A stretch of 64,000 nt of DNA from Epiperipatus broadwayi. Its lineage: Eukaryota; Onychophora; Udeonychophora; Euonychophora; Peripatidae. The stretch's first letter is position 1. Every line of letters begins with the position of its first letter. The translations under genes were made by a program, and so were the position numbers. Below are positions 1-13,800 of this stretch, piece by piece. Location of the stretch: assembly GCA_028023455.1 (NCBI GenBank), contig JAQFVV010012669.1, forward strand, positions 1,182,501 to 1,246,500, given 5' to 3'. The notes under the pieces are model-generated. The model was not told the origin of the DNA. It did no database searches and saw nothing but the letters and a program-made list of their open reading frames with translations.

Positions 1-514
1 ATTTTACTTTTTAACACACTTTTTTCATCTTATCTTTCAAATATATAATATGGGTATGTATTTTTTTTATCCATTTGTTTCATTAAGATTAGGATATCAA
101 GTACTTATTTTACAAATGCTAGTATACTTCAAAATTGGGGGGGGGGGGGTCCTCTTTCTTTCTCATTGATCTAATTGACTCCACTACATCCAGTTCTGAT
201 GGCATTCTACATTGAAAATTATTTTTTTAAAGTTTTTTTTTATATTTCTCCATCTTGTTCTACAAAAGCATCTTACTGAAATTTTGATTTTTAATTGGTT
301 AATTAATCAGGTCTTTTATTGGATATCTACTATTATTATTTTCTGGTAGATCTGTTCAGTTAACCTTTCTGGCAACAGTTTTTAATAGAGAGTTTAGAGA
401 AATTAGGAACGAAATGCTACAAATATATGATCAAAAAAACATCACATCACCTACTACTTACATAAAACTTTATAGGAACAAGCTCTATTTATTTTTCTTT
501 CATCTGGAAGTGTT

Positions 515-735
515 TATTGGAAAGGATATTAGACGTGAAAGATCTAGGTCACTATATTTCTATCCAAACTCATCACCAATAAAGGTCATGAACCAGGTAT
601 TTGTACGAGAGGATAACATGAGAATTTGAATAATCAGTAGATCTTAAATGATAATGCTATTTGGAAAAGATATTAGGCCTAAAAGATTTAGATGCAGTAA
701 TTTGAAATACAAACTTTTCTCTAATAAAGGCCATA
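515..735 (+). repeat. Diverged tandem duplication of about 140 bp
   Basis: Two neighbouring units (from about 518 and 660) share GGAAA(A/G)GATATTAG, a following AAAGAT.TAG and AATAAAGG(T/C)CAT, with many substitutions between. The first unit is open in frame, the second is not. Origin unknown. Confidence 0.45.
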
Positions 736-859
736 GGCCAAAAACTAAGTGGGATTATAGATAAAACACCACTGAATATAGATTTAATAAGCATTGCTAT
801 TTAATATCTATTGATTAGTAAGCTTACAATAGATAGCAGAACTAGATTAGAAGAAATAA

Positions 860-1245
860 AATTTGCTTCTGTATGAAATGTGTATCTAGAAAAGAAGCTG
901 ATATTTGAAACCAAACAAGAAAAATTAAAGCTTGTAGAATGCATGATAGAAGGCATGTTGGAAAGAAACTCCTCTGTAGCAAGTCAACTTAGTCAATCAG
1001 CTAAACTACATTGTTAATGCTCAAGAGCAGAAGAAAAAAAATTTATAGCAATGAATTTATAATAGTCATCCAAAATAATCAAATTGCCAGAAGTCATTCT
1101 ATCACTATCAAAATTGCTGAAGTTGACTGTAATTATCATCCATTTGGAAAATGTTAGACTTCACTGTCAATTTGAAGACTCAAACTGCAATCATTAGTGT
1201 TCATGTAATGCTAATTCATCAACCTATCTCAAATCTTTCATATAA
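860..1245 (+). pseudogene. Degraded retroelement-like coding remnant, possibly Pao-type gag
   Basis: In shifting plus-strand frames the text reads like protein with stops and frameshifts: LVECMIEGMLERNSSVASQL, then KLPKLTVI and, after a shift, MLDFTVNLKTQTAI..V. The last pieces resemble the 'KLPKL.LP.F.G..L.W..FWDSF..AIH.N' signature of Pao/BEL gag (DUF1759). This is read by eye from a badly broken sequence; it could equally be another retroelement. Confidence 0.25.
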
Positions 1246-1545
1246 ATAATTTTGTAAATAATGAAAGCTAAAATTAATTAAATATCTATTATTTAAATAA
1301 TTTCAAACATAAAATGCTATTGTATCAAATTAATTAATGGTGATATATCTAACAACTTAGTATCAAATTATTCATACTCATGATGAATGGAAATGTGCTG
1401 CACATTGGTTATTAAAAGTGGCAATGTTATGAATTATACTTTATTGTCATCATTATTTTTACTTCTATTAATATTTCTTTTAGTATTTTTGTAAGAACTT
1501 TTTTTGATATTGACATACTGTTTACAATATTGATTCAAATTTCAG

Positions 1546-1800
1546 AAAAGCATGGGTTCATTGGGCTTAACAGGTTTAGATCGACTTTTATGTTTCATGA
1601 TTGTTCGGGAACTGCAAAGTTTTCTCATTGTTCTCCAGAGAAATGTGGCAAGAAGTAAGGATTGGCAGGAAACATTATCATCATTAAATCAAAGTCTTCA
1701 ACCTATAAATGGTACCATTCCTCAAGCAGCTAAAGTCTATTCTTTACCTGTCATTAAAGCAAGCAAAGTTTGGGGACTTTTTCTTGAAGTTGTTTTAAAG
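1546..1800 (+). CDS. WASHC5: WASHC5 exon (first in window)
   Basis: Acceptor TTTCAG ends at 1545 and the donor GTAAAT begins at 1801. The exon has 85 whole codons and starts with [17 protein letters not shown], the strongly conserved strumpellin segment, followed by a more variable helical stretch and [10 protein letters not shown]. The open frame runs a few codons into the intron and stops there, so the splice site rather than the open-frame end marks the exon border. Confidence 0.95.
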
Positions 1801-4800
1801 GTAAATATATATAAGTAGTACAAAAATAAAATAAATAAGAATAAACAAACAGAAGAAAACATTTATTCCATCCAGTGGGCTAACTTTCTTTAGAGTTTTC
1901 ATGAAAGAAAGAAATCATTGTAAAGCATAGAGAAGTATCTCTTTCTGGATTCCCGCGATTACTGTGTATTTTAAAAACTCTAAAGAAGACCAGTTCACTG
2001 ATTGATACATATATATTATTTCTATAGATACTAATTTTTTTGTTTCTTTTATTAAAATAAACATTGAAATTTTTTGCTTATTTATTTGTTATTGTTTCTT
2101 ACACACACATACTTTGATGTCTTTGTATATAAATCAATTTCAGCATATTTTAGATCTGTATGTAGAAAATAATAAATCATAAGTGTCATTGACCAACTGA
2201 TTGTTTACTATCTAATTGTAATCTTTCCTTGTCAACGGATTGTTGACATTCTATTGGTTTATTTAAGCATGAGGTCTATGGCAATGTAATATACATATAG
2301 AATATATACAATCTTTAAATTAAAATAAAACTGAAAACATTAAAGTTTGCACTATTGTTCTCAGAAATATCATTATATACTTTTACTATACAATACAAAA
2401 AATGGAATAATATTATTATTATTTTACCATGTAAATGTTTTTCGTACAATTATTATCATCTTCATCTATTTATATAATAAATTAATATATATGTAAGTAA
2501 AAAAAAAAAAAACAGAAGATGATCTATATATATAAAGAAGTTAAAACATAAATACCATATAGAAAAATAATAATTTTATATTTTAAAATCAAATGCAAAA
2601 ATGGTTAATTATAGAAATAACAATATAGCATGAATAATATTAAAATAGAAGTAAACCCACGATTTGCAGCAAGTGTAAAAGAAATAGTAATCTGATATAT
2701 CAAATAATGGTATAGTTTTCAAACAAAATTTTTTAAAGCTTTTCCATTAATGCTGATTTTACAATAAATACCTATACTTAACAACAAATTGTTTTAAATT
2801 CAGTCAGTTTAATAGTTTTATTAAACCATTAGATCTATCAATTTGTTGTTATTTCTTGTATAACATTAATCAGTCAAGTATGATGAGCATTACAAGAAAC
2901 AACAGAAAACAATAGTCCAAATAGTTTAATAAAATTATTAAATTAGCCGAAACCATGAACTAATTAATTAGATCAAGGTTTTGCTAAGATCATCACTAAA
3001 ATAAAGTTTCACTTTTCTGAAATATCATTTAATGGTTATTCACTTAACCATATAAATTTATGATGATCGGATGAAAGGCTCATTTTTCAATTGACATAAA
3101 AATATGTTATTTGCAAATTTGTTAAAATAACTTTTAAGTCTAACTTGTGAAAAGCTCTTATAGTCAGCACATATGAAGAATTATTTGATTATATTTATAA
3201 AACCATACTTTTATTAGTGCATCTATAAGAAAATACTTGTGCAATATTACCTATCTTTACATGATCCTAACAGGCTTTTTTTTTTTGTTACTTCATTAAC
3301 AAAATTATATTCTAAATTTTGACAATGAAAATTGGAATTACCATTTTTATTTTAATAATTCCCAAAATAATTACTAGCATATCTTTTTTTATTATCTTCA
3401 AGATGTATAAATAAATTCCAGTTGTTAATTTAATGTTACAAACATTGTCCAAACTAAAAAAAGAAGAAATTTATTTAAAGTATAAATATCACTTTAATGG
3501 AATAATCATTTATTGTATTCAAATAAAATTGTTCAAGGTTTAGTAATTACGAAAGAATATTAATTATGGTTTTCCTAAAGGAGATTTTTGATGAAAATCT
3601 CATCAGTAAAAAAAAATAATAATTGATCTGAAAGTCTTAAGTTCCAGAATGTTGCACTCTAACCGGTTATCGTAATAATTGAAAATAAAATCTTATTTGA
3701 TTTATTATTTTAAATTAAGCAATGTTATAACTGTTAGTTAATAATAAACATTGTATGAACTTTATTACAATGTATAAGCCATTTATTTATAGGTAGGTCA
3801 GATGCAGTTGTTACGAAGACAGATTGCCAACGAGCTTAACACATCAAGCAAGTTTGATTCTAAACACTTGGTTCATGCCCTGCAGACTATGAATACGTAA
3901 TTATTTCTAAATTTCTTTTTATTTTGATATATGATAGTAAATAAAAATTATTATTAAGTCCAAATAATATGTTTTTTAATTTATTTTTTTCTTTTCTTAA
4001 GGGCTTTACTAGCCGATATTGAAGCGCATTATCAAGATCCTAATTTACCATATCCAAAAGAAGAAAACCCATTACTGTATGAATTAACTGCTAATTTAGA
4101 ATCCACTGGAATTAACAATCCACTTACAAAGGTAAATATAATAAAATATGTACATATATTTTTATCTATTTTGTAGTAAATCATATATGTGTGTGTGTAT
4201 ATATATATATATATTATAAAATGGGAATGTCTTCTGCACTCACTTAAGAAAAAAGATGCATGCAGATAGATTTGTATTTTTAAAAAAGAATGCACACACA
4301 TTGTAATTATAGAAATTAATAATAACTGCTACAATGAGTAAGAAATTAAAAGCAAACAAATAATAATGTATTTAAATATAAAGAGATGTCTATGCTAATG
4401 AGACATTGTAGATTAATTAGTATGATTCTATTAAAAATTAGTGATTAAATTAAATTAATCAGTTTGTCTAAAAGAGTAGGAATATATATTGTGTAGAAAG
4501 GAACTGTTGGTTATTATGTATTTAAAAAGACTAAGAAGAAATTTGCAATTAATTCAGATTATTTCTGTATTCAAACTAATTTTAATGAGTAGGCATTTTG
4601 TAGAAAATCATTATTGTGTCAATACATAGCTATTTTAGATTTTCTTACAGTAAAAGCAAAATTACTCTTGAATTTTTCTGGGGATGTATCTACCTGATTA
4701 ATTAATCAAGCAAATTATAATACTGAGAGATGTAAAAATTCTGTTGCTTGCAGTATCTAATAGTGTTTTTATAAATGACTATCAAGCTCACCATGAGTAT

Positions 4801-7800
4801 ACATTATTGATAGTGCCTTCTTGAAATTCAAGACATGTAGCAAACCTATGTAGATCAAGAAGCATTTAATCACTGTCTACCATCAGTGAAAATTGTTATT
4901 GCCTAAATTAATATATATGAAGCTATAGTTACCAGTAAAATTTAAATAAAGAAACCAAGTATCATATTCATCTATGAAGCATTTATATATATACATGCAA
5001 GATATATTTTAAAATAAAATAGAATCATTGAGAATGATAAATCAACATTTCCTTAACAATCGTCCAGGAAACTTATTAAAAGAAAGTGCCATCTTCACTG
5101 TATGTAGCTATTACATCAGAAATGAATATTTGGAGAAAGATTAGTTATCTTCAATTAAATTTGGAAAACTGTCAAATATTATTAAGATTTCACAACTCTG
5201 TGTTGTTTGGTGCAATAGAGAATTCTGGACTGTTTTTATTTTCTATATGGTTCTTTAAATCTTAGTTATGACTTAATAGATGGTACACAGTTTCACAATT
5301 AGTCTATTGTATTGGATACCCATGAAAGTAATACTCAGTAACAATAAGAAAAAATTTAATATTTTTAAAGGATTTTTTTGGCATTAGGTCAGTGTGAGAA
5401 AGGACTATTAGTCAGTAAAGAGAGCATATTAAATCCTATTACCATTCTTTTTTCATTTGCTTGTACAATATTAATTTTATATTTTGTTTATTCAAATCAT
5501 ATAGGGATTAACCTATCATTGATTATTTGATCAGTTGAATTGTGAAAACCCTCCTGTTTTTTTATCAATTTCTTGCAGAATTCCTAAGAGCCAATTTTTA
5601 GAATCTTCATTTAATCTATTAACTCTATCTTCATCACAATAGTTGATTATATTATTTAGACTAATCATAATTTTTTTATTCTGAATAGCAAGTATAAAGA
5701 AGAGTTGGGGATAATTGATATTTCAATGTTAATATTTTATTTAAACTTTTTTAAAAATATCTGAACTTTAGTAGAATTTTCCAGGCCAATATCAAGGAGT
5801 TTCATATATTATTATGCTCATACCAGGAACAATTCGCAAATTTAATTTGCCAACAAATTTTTATTTTTTCAGGAGTTTGTCATAAAACTTTAAAAAAGTC
5901 TTAGTTATAGTTTTGCTTTTAAATTCTCACACTTTTTATAATCTAAATACTTAATATTAACTATTTCTAGCTCACAAACTATATTTTGCATTATAATTTT
6001 TTTTTTTTTTTTCTGGAATCATAGAATCTTAACTTAACATTATGAATTTTTACATTATTAAAAAGTTATAACTTTTCAATCATTTGGTGAATATTTGAAT
6101 ATATATCAAAAACAAAGTGTCACATTTGTAAACATATGTTGGATTAGTTCATTCATTTGGTTAAATTGTTAAATGTTTTTAGAAAAATTCAAATTTTATT
6201 TATATTTTTCTAATTATGTTCAACTAGCAGATTAATATAGAACACATTTTATGAGATATTATTATCTTTTCTTCAGGTGTTGTTGGCCTGACAAATAACA
6301 ACTAACATGGGAATTAGAATTGATGATCTTAAGATATATGAATATTGAATTTTAAAGTGATTATTTAAGCAACTATGCTATTCTATCAAAAGCTAGAAAA
6401 AAATTGTATATACTTTGCCTATGAGAATCCTCCTGATTTCTCAATTTTTTTCTTTTAAAAATAGGGTTATTTAATAGTTATTTCATCAGGAGATGTTTTC
6501 TACATTCATTTGAAGTTTTGTAGATGCAGTCCTTGTTTATAAGCATTTTGAGTTTAGATTTTGTAGAGATTAGGATTTCTCACAGTGTGCTATAGCTTTT
6601 TGGAAAGCTGTTCTAATATATTAATGACAGATTTGCATCAATTTTCCTGCTATGTATAGCATATATGAGTTTATTACAGTACCTATCATTGTTTTATCTT
6701 TTGATATTTCCTTTTTTTTTGTCTACTCAAGGTTTTCCTAATGATAACTGAAGATAATCATTCTTCATGAGAGTTTGTTTTATGTTGAATTTTTTTCCCC
6801 CCAATCATTGGGTTTGAACTTATTTTATTCTAATGTTTAATGGTGACAACATACCTTCACTTTTTGTTTTTTCTGTATTAATTGGATATATATTCTAAGT
6901 ATTCCTGTGTGTATGGGAGGGAGTCTAAACATTAATTTTTAATTGTTCCGTGATATATTTTTGTCACAAGAACATCTAAGTTTGACAATTTTTATTCTGA
7001 TTTTGTTGTGAATTTAATTGGAGATAATGTTAATATGTGTATATAATGTTTGTAATAAAGAGAGTACCTTCAGTCAATCAAAAGCTCTTGGACCTAATTT
7101 GCACTCCAAAACCCGAGATACCAAACTAACCCCACCTCCACTCCTCACAGACACTTGGGCAATCCTCCAGCTCCCATCCTCTCAGCCTCTGTCATAGGAC
7201 TCAATCACAAAGACATGCATTTCTAACTGGCCTGGACTACACACCATTTCCCCTCTCCACTTCCCTTTCCCTTCTTACATGTATTCTTCCCCTCTTACCA
7301 TTTTGCTCCTGAAATTTCATTTGTTTCACTGTATCTGTTGTTGTTGTTGTTTTTTTGATGAATAAACATCTCATCACTGAGAAAAAAATTTTTGTAAAAA
7401 TTCTTCATCATGTGTGTGTAGCCATACAATGAATGTATGATCATCATAGAAATTTGGTGGAGATGGAGTAGTTTTAATACTTGTGATTTCAAGCTTTCCA
7501 TGTATATACTGCTGCTAATCAATCCATAGTTATAAAGACAAAATGCTTTGTTATATTAAAAATATATTAATGTTATGCAGAAAGTTAACTGTTTCATTAT
7601 ACTAGCAATGAGAAAAGTTATACTGATTTCTGGTTAACAATAGTCTGTAGATTATTACCAACAGATAAATGTGTTTATAGAAATAAAGTTTGAAATTTTT
7701 TTTAAAAATATCTAATCTTTTTCTTACTGAGATATCAGTTCTTTATAATTTTGTTTTTTGATTAGCTTCGCAATGTGCTTAAAAACCTTTGAAGAATTCT

Positions 7801-10800
7801 GTCAATTTTGACATAAAAACACCATTCAAAATATTGTGTTTGGTATTAGCCTTGTAGGTTATTATCAACACTTAAATATGTTTATAGAAATAGTTTGTAA
7901 TTTTTTAAAAACATTAACAATTCAACTGCATGATAAAAATAGATTAAAATATAATTACAAATAAAATCATCACAAAACTTTGAACAATTATTAAAATGAT
8001 ACTTTATTTTTAATCTGCATTTAACAGTACTTCTTTTCATTCTACTCTTGAGCCGAATATGATTGTGCCAATAGCTAGAAACTAATCTGGGAATCTATTT
8101 ATCACTTCGAATACCTGATATTTAGTGATTACTCATGCTTAAGTAGTTATCTCAGGATTATAATAGGATAAGTGAATTACTAATTCCTAATGTTTATATG
8201 CATATTTATCTCTTAACTACAACAATATTTTTTTTATTTCTCCAACAGTCTAATAACTATTGACTTCATAATATTAAAATTGACCAAATATACTAATTTT
8301 GTCTGTTTTCTGAATTCATGCATTCTTAATTATATATCTTCTTTCGGGTAACTTTTTTCTTAAAACCATTCCAAATTTTTCAGAAGTTGTTAGTTAGGTT
8401 ATATTTTTCACTTATTTAAATATTTTATTCCCGTTTCAACGAATAAAATATTTTAAATTATATATTTAAAACTTCAAATTTTATTAATATTATTACCTAG
8501 CTGTATTAAATCATTTTACTGGTTTGTAAATGGTATTAGAAATTTAGAATTTATGTATTAATTTTAATACTCTTCTTGTAAGTTTTATAGCTGAAATATT
8601 TTATTTTTCATCTAAAGTCATATTTTTGCAGCATAAAAATTGTATTTATTTATTTATTTATTTATTTTCAGATAATAATTATAATTCTTAAATAGAATCA
8701 CAAACATTTTTTTTTTTTTAAATTTAGGACAAATCTCTTTAAAATGAAAATTTAATGAAGATCATTAAACATGTAAAATTCTTTCTATTGATGAACTTTG
8801 GGATAAAAAAAATTCTATATTTATATTAACTTTAATAGCATAATTATATTGTAAAAGTACCAATAATATCTTGCTTCAGTAATTTTTAATTTTTTACCAC
8901 ATATTTTTTGTAGTCTTTTTAGAACCTCCAAAATTTGTATTATGAACATACAAAACAGACAGAACTTTCTTTATAACGAAGAATTTCTCCATTTTGTTTT
9001 GTATTTTTTTTTCTATAAAATAATTAGCATTTTATATCTCACTGAGCAAAGAAACTTAAATGAATAAATTTTCACTTTAATTAATGAACACTGAAATTAA
9101 GCATGAGAATTAGAAAAGTTCTTTTTTTTTTGACTGATGTACATAAATTTATCATAATGCTTTTGATAGTACTTTATGTTTTATGAATAGAGTGATAAAA
9201 AGTATTGTTTTTGATTTTGCAAAATGGAATTATTCACAATTCTATTTATCAATTAGAATAAGCAATTATTTACACAAAAATTGATTTTTATGTACATATG
9301 AGAGGTAAAAAAGCCTTATACCTCTTAACTAAACAAAAAGATTTTTTCCATATCATTATGGACAACAGAAAAAAGGACATTTAAACTATTGAAAAATCAT
9401 TTTTATTTTATCACATATATTGTTTAAATTAATAAATGTGATTTTTTTTTTTTTAAGTTCACCATTCAAAATACACACATTGAAACTTTAATTATAAAAA
9501 TTTATAAAAAAATCTCATCATATATATGATTGCAAATTATATTGACATCTTGACCGAACAATAGAATTTTCACTTTACTTTTAAAACTTGCAAACATATT
9601 TAAATATATTTATGTGTAAACTGTTTTTTGCAAGGGATGAACATTAACATTTGACTCCTCAAATATGAGTACTGTAAGAATAAACATATAAGGAAAAAGT
9701 AATGATTTATGTAATAAGCACATGATAGAGCTATATCTTATAATATTACAAATGAGAGCATTTAATTATCTCATTATTCAACTATTATATAAGATGTTAT
9801 CATATTTTTTGTTAAAATTATGGAAAATGATATTGCATCACTGAAAATAATAACTATAGTCAGCCTACAACACTCATTACTTGTGAATATTTTAAAGTTT
9901 GTTATTGCCAATGGAAAATCCATTCATTTTTTCCATAATAATTAACCATTAAAATTCCTTCTTGGTATTTTGTCTTTTCGTGGTTTGATTAAAAATTATT
10001 GAATTGTAAATTTGTCATTAATGTTATAATAATGCTTCGTGTATATATATATATTTTGCATTTTTGTAAGCTGTGAGACAATATGATTACTTTTTAATTA
10101 ATTCAATCATTTATAAATTATATTTTCGAGAATTCTAAAAATTTGGATAAAATTGGTACATAAATAGATTAGACATTTTGAAATTCATAAAAAATAAACA
10201 TGATGTATTCATTGATTACAAAAGAAAAGATCTTGTAGTCTTTTCTAATAAAATTTAAAACATCTGTAGGATTATAATAAGGTCAAGTGATATATTTAGT
10301 TTATAAATTGAAAATTTTTAATAAAAACATGAGAAGATAAATATTGACAATGATTTGACATTTGAGTAAAGATAAACATTAAAGAGGATTGAATGGATTT
10401 TCTATTGCATTTTATATTATTGCAGCACTCAGATATTTAACATAGTTTATAAGAAAATATAATATATACCACTAGTTGAAAATAGATGGAAAACATTCAA
10501 ATCACCCATCAAATGTTAAGATATTTCAGCAATGCCCTTTGTGAATAAATACACTTTATATTTATTCACAGAGGGCGTTGCTGAAATATCTTAACATTGT
10601 GAACGGTGATTTGAATGTTATAATATAGTTTATGTATATTTTATTTATTTGAAAATATTTTTTTCTCCATTTAGATTTATGTAACAACATCTCACCTGCC
10701 TCATTTTGCATTACTTGTCTTTATGTTTGTTTTATTTCAATTACCAAAGCTTAGTTATGTTAAGAATTTAGGTAAGTTAAAAAAAAAAATTACATTATGT

Positions 10801-13800
10801 TGATTTTATAATAATAATAATAGTCATAGAATTTTAAAATAACATTATATAAATTTCTGTTTGTTTTTTTATTCTATTTACTTGAAATGTTTCAGCTGCA
10901 TTAAAGGCATCATTATTTTTGTTTTATATTTTATTTACTTCAGTTGTCTTGACTGCATTAAAGTTATCATAAGCCTTCTATTTCATAGTAAGTATAGTGT
11001 TGATGACTTTAATACAGTGAAATATCTGTGACAAATATAACAAAAAGCATAAAAGAGTTTGTTTGTGTGTTAAATTTTCTATCTGAAGAAAGGTTCAATA
11101 ATTAAGCAGTGAGTACTGTGGACAAGTGATGACCACTTGATTGGTTATCTTCACAAATAGTTAACCATTGTTTGCCATTTACAAAACACTGTTTATTCTA
11201 TCTTCTTATCAAAATAATTTGTGTAATAGTATTTTATTATATAAAAATGTCTCATAAAACAGAATAGAGGAATAACTAGGATTTAAATTAAGGTGTAAAA
11301 ATACTTTTACATTTTCTTTTAATGGCAATAAAAATGCATGTAGAAATTATATTAGTACTTTTATACAAAGCAATAGTCATTATTCTGAAAGAAAAAGTAA
11401 CACATAGGTAATGCTAATGATATCTGTATTTGCAGAAGTTTATTAATGATTTCACTGAATAGTGTGATTATAATAAGATCATTTACAATTAAAAAATGAG
11501 CTATAATAAAATAAACTAATTGTAAATTAGAGAAGTTATATGGGGCTACATATTGTCACTATCCTTGTAACTGAAAATGAATAAGACCACATGTCTCTTA
11601 TTAGGAAATTAAATAATAGAGTGAGGGGGGAAATGGCATTATAGTTAAATGTGAAGAAATGCTGATAATGATGATAGAATTTGTAATTGACTTTCAAAAG
11701 TGATAATAAAACTATAGGAATGATTGGCTTTGCCTCAGATCATTTATTACCAACAAAGAATATAGTAGACTAGAGATTTATTGCAATCTAAAACAGGGCA
11801 GAATTATTATGTAAAGCTTGAAAAAGAGTTTCTGTGTCTTTTAAAAATAAAGGTCGGAAATAGTCAAATTGTTGTGTTTCTTATACTCTCTGATAAGAAA
11901 AGTAATCATGTTCTTGAATATTGGATTTGAGATTATCAGTGACAGCAAGAAGATGAACAATATATGTTTAAACAAATCAGATCTGAAGCACAAATGACCA
12001 GATTGAAATTATCAGCTTTAGCTTAATTCATTGAAAAATTGAAAGAAAATTAGATTACCTGCACCAAAATGATTGTATTCCATCATCACGGTAATATATA
12101 TAGTTTTGAGCTGCCTGGAAAATCAGCAATATGTTGTTCATAGGATTGACAAGAGGTGATATGGCCTGGACAGTACATGAAAATAATATTACTCATTTTA
12201 AAACTGCTATATTTGATAACAATATTAGCAAATTATTTAAATTATGACTGTGATTCTTCATAATGATATCAAATTGTTAATTGTTAGTTATTTATTGTAT
12301 TATAGCCTGATCTAATGTTTTTTAATAGGAAATTCTAATTTGGAATTACTCATAAAAAATATAAACTATTCTTGAAGGATCTTTTGGTGCAGAGATGACC
12401 CATCTGCATGCCAGGTTTAAAACAATGTGTTCAAATCCAGGCTGAGTGAAATTCTCTTCAAGAAAACTTAGACTTTTTTTTTTTTTTTTTTACACATGGT
12501 GGCCCAACTCAGCTATTCATTGTACATTGGTCAGTAAATAGATATCTAGTTATTCTTAGTTGGATGATAAAACAAAGATAGAAAATTAAATTCTTAAAAT
12601 TCAGAAAGGTTATTGGAGAAGGCTTTTATCTGCAATGGGCTATTTGTAAAAAAGATTATGTATCTTTTATCCATATAAACTATTCAAAATGAAATCTGTA
12701 GACTTTTAGTATCAAAATTAATGACTCAAATTATTTATTCCACTATTTTATGAATTATTTTATAATGTAATTTAAAGAATGCGAAATGTTCTCAACTGAA
12801 ATATTAAAATAAATGGCTGCAAGAAATGGCAGATAACTGTTATTCAAATCAAACTATCCTAGACATTATCCTAGTCAGTGAGACTATGTAATTATATCAT
12901 TTATATCGAATAAAAAGCAAATGATATATGATTTTTATATCTTTTTGAACATCATCCATATGTAGTCCTGTTTAATATTGGTCAACTAAAATGGTCATCT
13001 GATAGAGACAGTTTTTATATTAAAATAGTGTAAATCCTGCATTAAATGAAGGCCTAGAAATTTTCTGTGATCAGTTTGGCATATCTCTCTATGTCTTGTA
13101 TTTTTCATAGTCATGGCATTCTTACAATGATTGTAAAGGTTTTATAATTTTTTTCTCTTTTGAACTAAGCTATTAATAGATTCATTGTGATTTGCTTATA
13201 CTACTAATTTCATTCAATTTTTCTAAATTCTTGGTTTTATATAAAACTTCTTCATTTCTCTTTAAGATATCTGATTTTGATAAAATAATTTGACCAATTC
13301 AAGCAGCACTCAATGCTGCCAAAGAATATTATCATGATAGATATGCCTATATTTATTTTGACTAATGGAATCTATTACAACTGGTTGCATAGTTGAACTT
13401 GCATCTCCAAATCAAAACTACTGTCTATTTCAATGCTGCTTTTAATGCCATACCTATTGATTCAGATAAAATAGTTGTCAGAATTTTTATCATAAGAGTT
13501 TCATGTATTAATAAAAAATATTTAACCCTCTATATCTGAAAATAGTCTCAGCGAACATAAAAAAAAATTTGAATTTTATTAATGACTTATTATCTGATTA
13601 GTTGAAATTTTGCATAATATTTTTGACAAATTTGATGCTTTTTAAGACATTTAATGAAAAAAACAGAAACTTTTTCTTTTAAGTGAATTGTTATTAAGCC
13701 AGGTTGTTATTTTAGAAACAACTTTAAATCAATAATGACTTTACTATTAACAAGAAAGTTAGTTTTTTTGTGTGTGAGCAATATGATACAGGACAAGTTG

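Larger units (their letters stand above)
1..1545 (+). other. WASHC5 intron (partial) at the left edge
   Basis: No upstream WASHC5 exon is visible. The stretch holds a G13 run (137-149), a diverged tandem duplication near 515-735 and a degraded coding-like region near 860-1245, described separately. The 71-codon open frame at 414-629 overlaps the duplication and has no recognised product. Confidence 0.6.
4132..10674 (+). other. WASHC5 intron, 6.5 kb
   Basis: GTAAAT...TTTAG. It holds a (TG)n(TA)n tract (about 4184-4215), a C-rich island (7075-7330), a (TTTA)n tract (about 8643-8667), a near-duplicated stretch (about 7625-7690 and 7845-7905 share a 'TTATTA.CAACA..TAAAT.TGTTTATAGAAATA' pattern) and a perfect-looking foldback at 10492-10619. 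No further exon is seen. Confidence 0.8.

Noticed and set aside
1552-1818. Open frame beginning with ATG at 1552 as a complete small gene
   Set aside because: It is an internal WASHC5 exon: the frame is entered through an acceptor at 1545 and left through a donor at 1801, and the tail after 1800 is intron.
4032-4301. 89-codon minus-strand frame
   Set aside because: Antisense shadow of a WASHC5 exon running into a TA/TG microsatellite.
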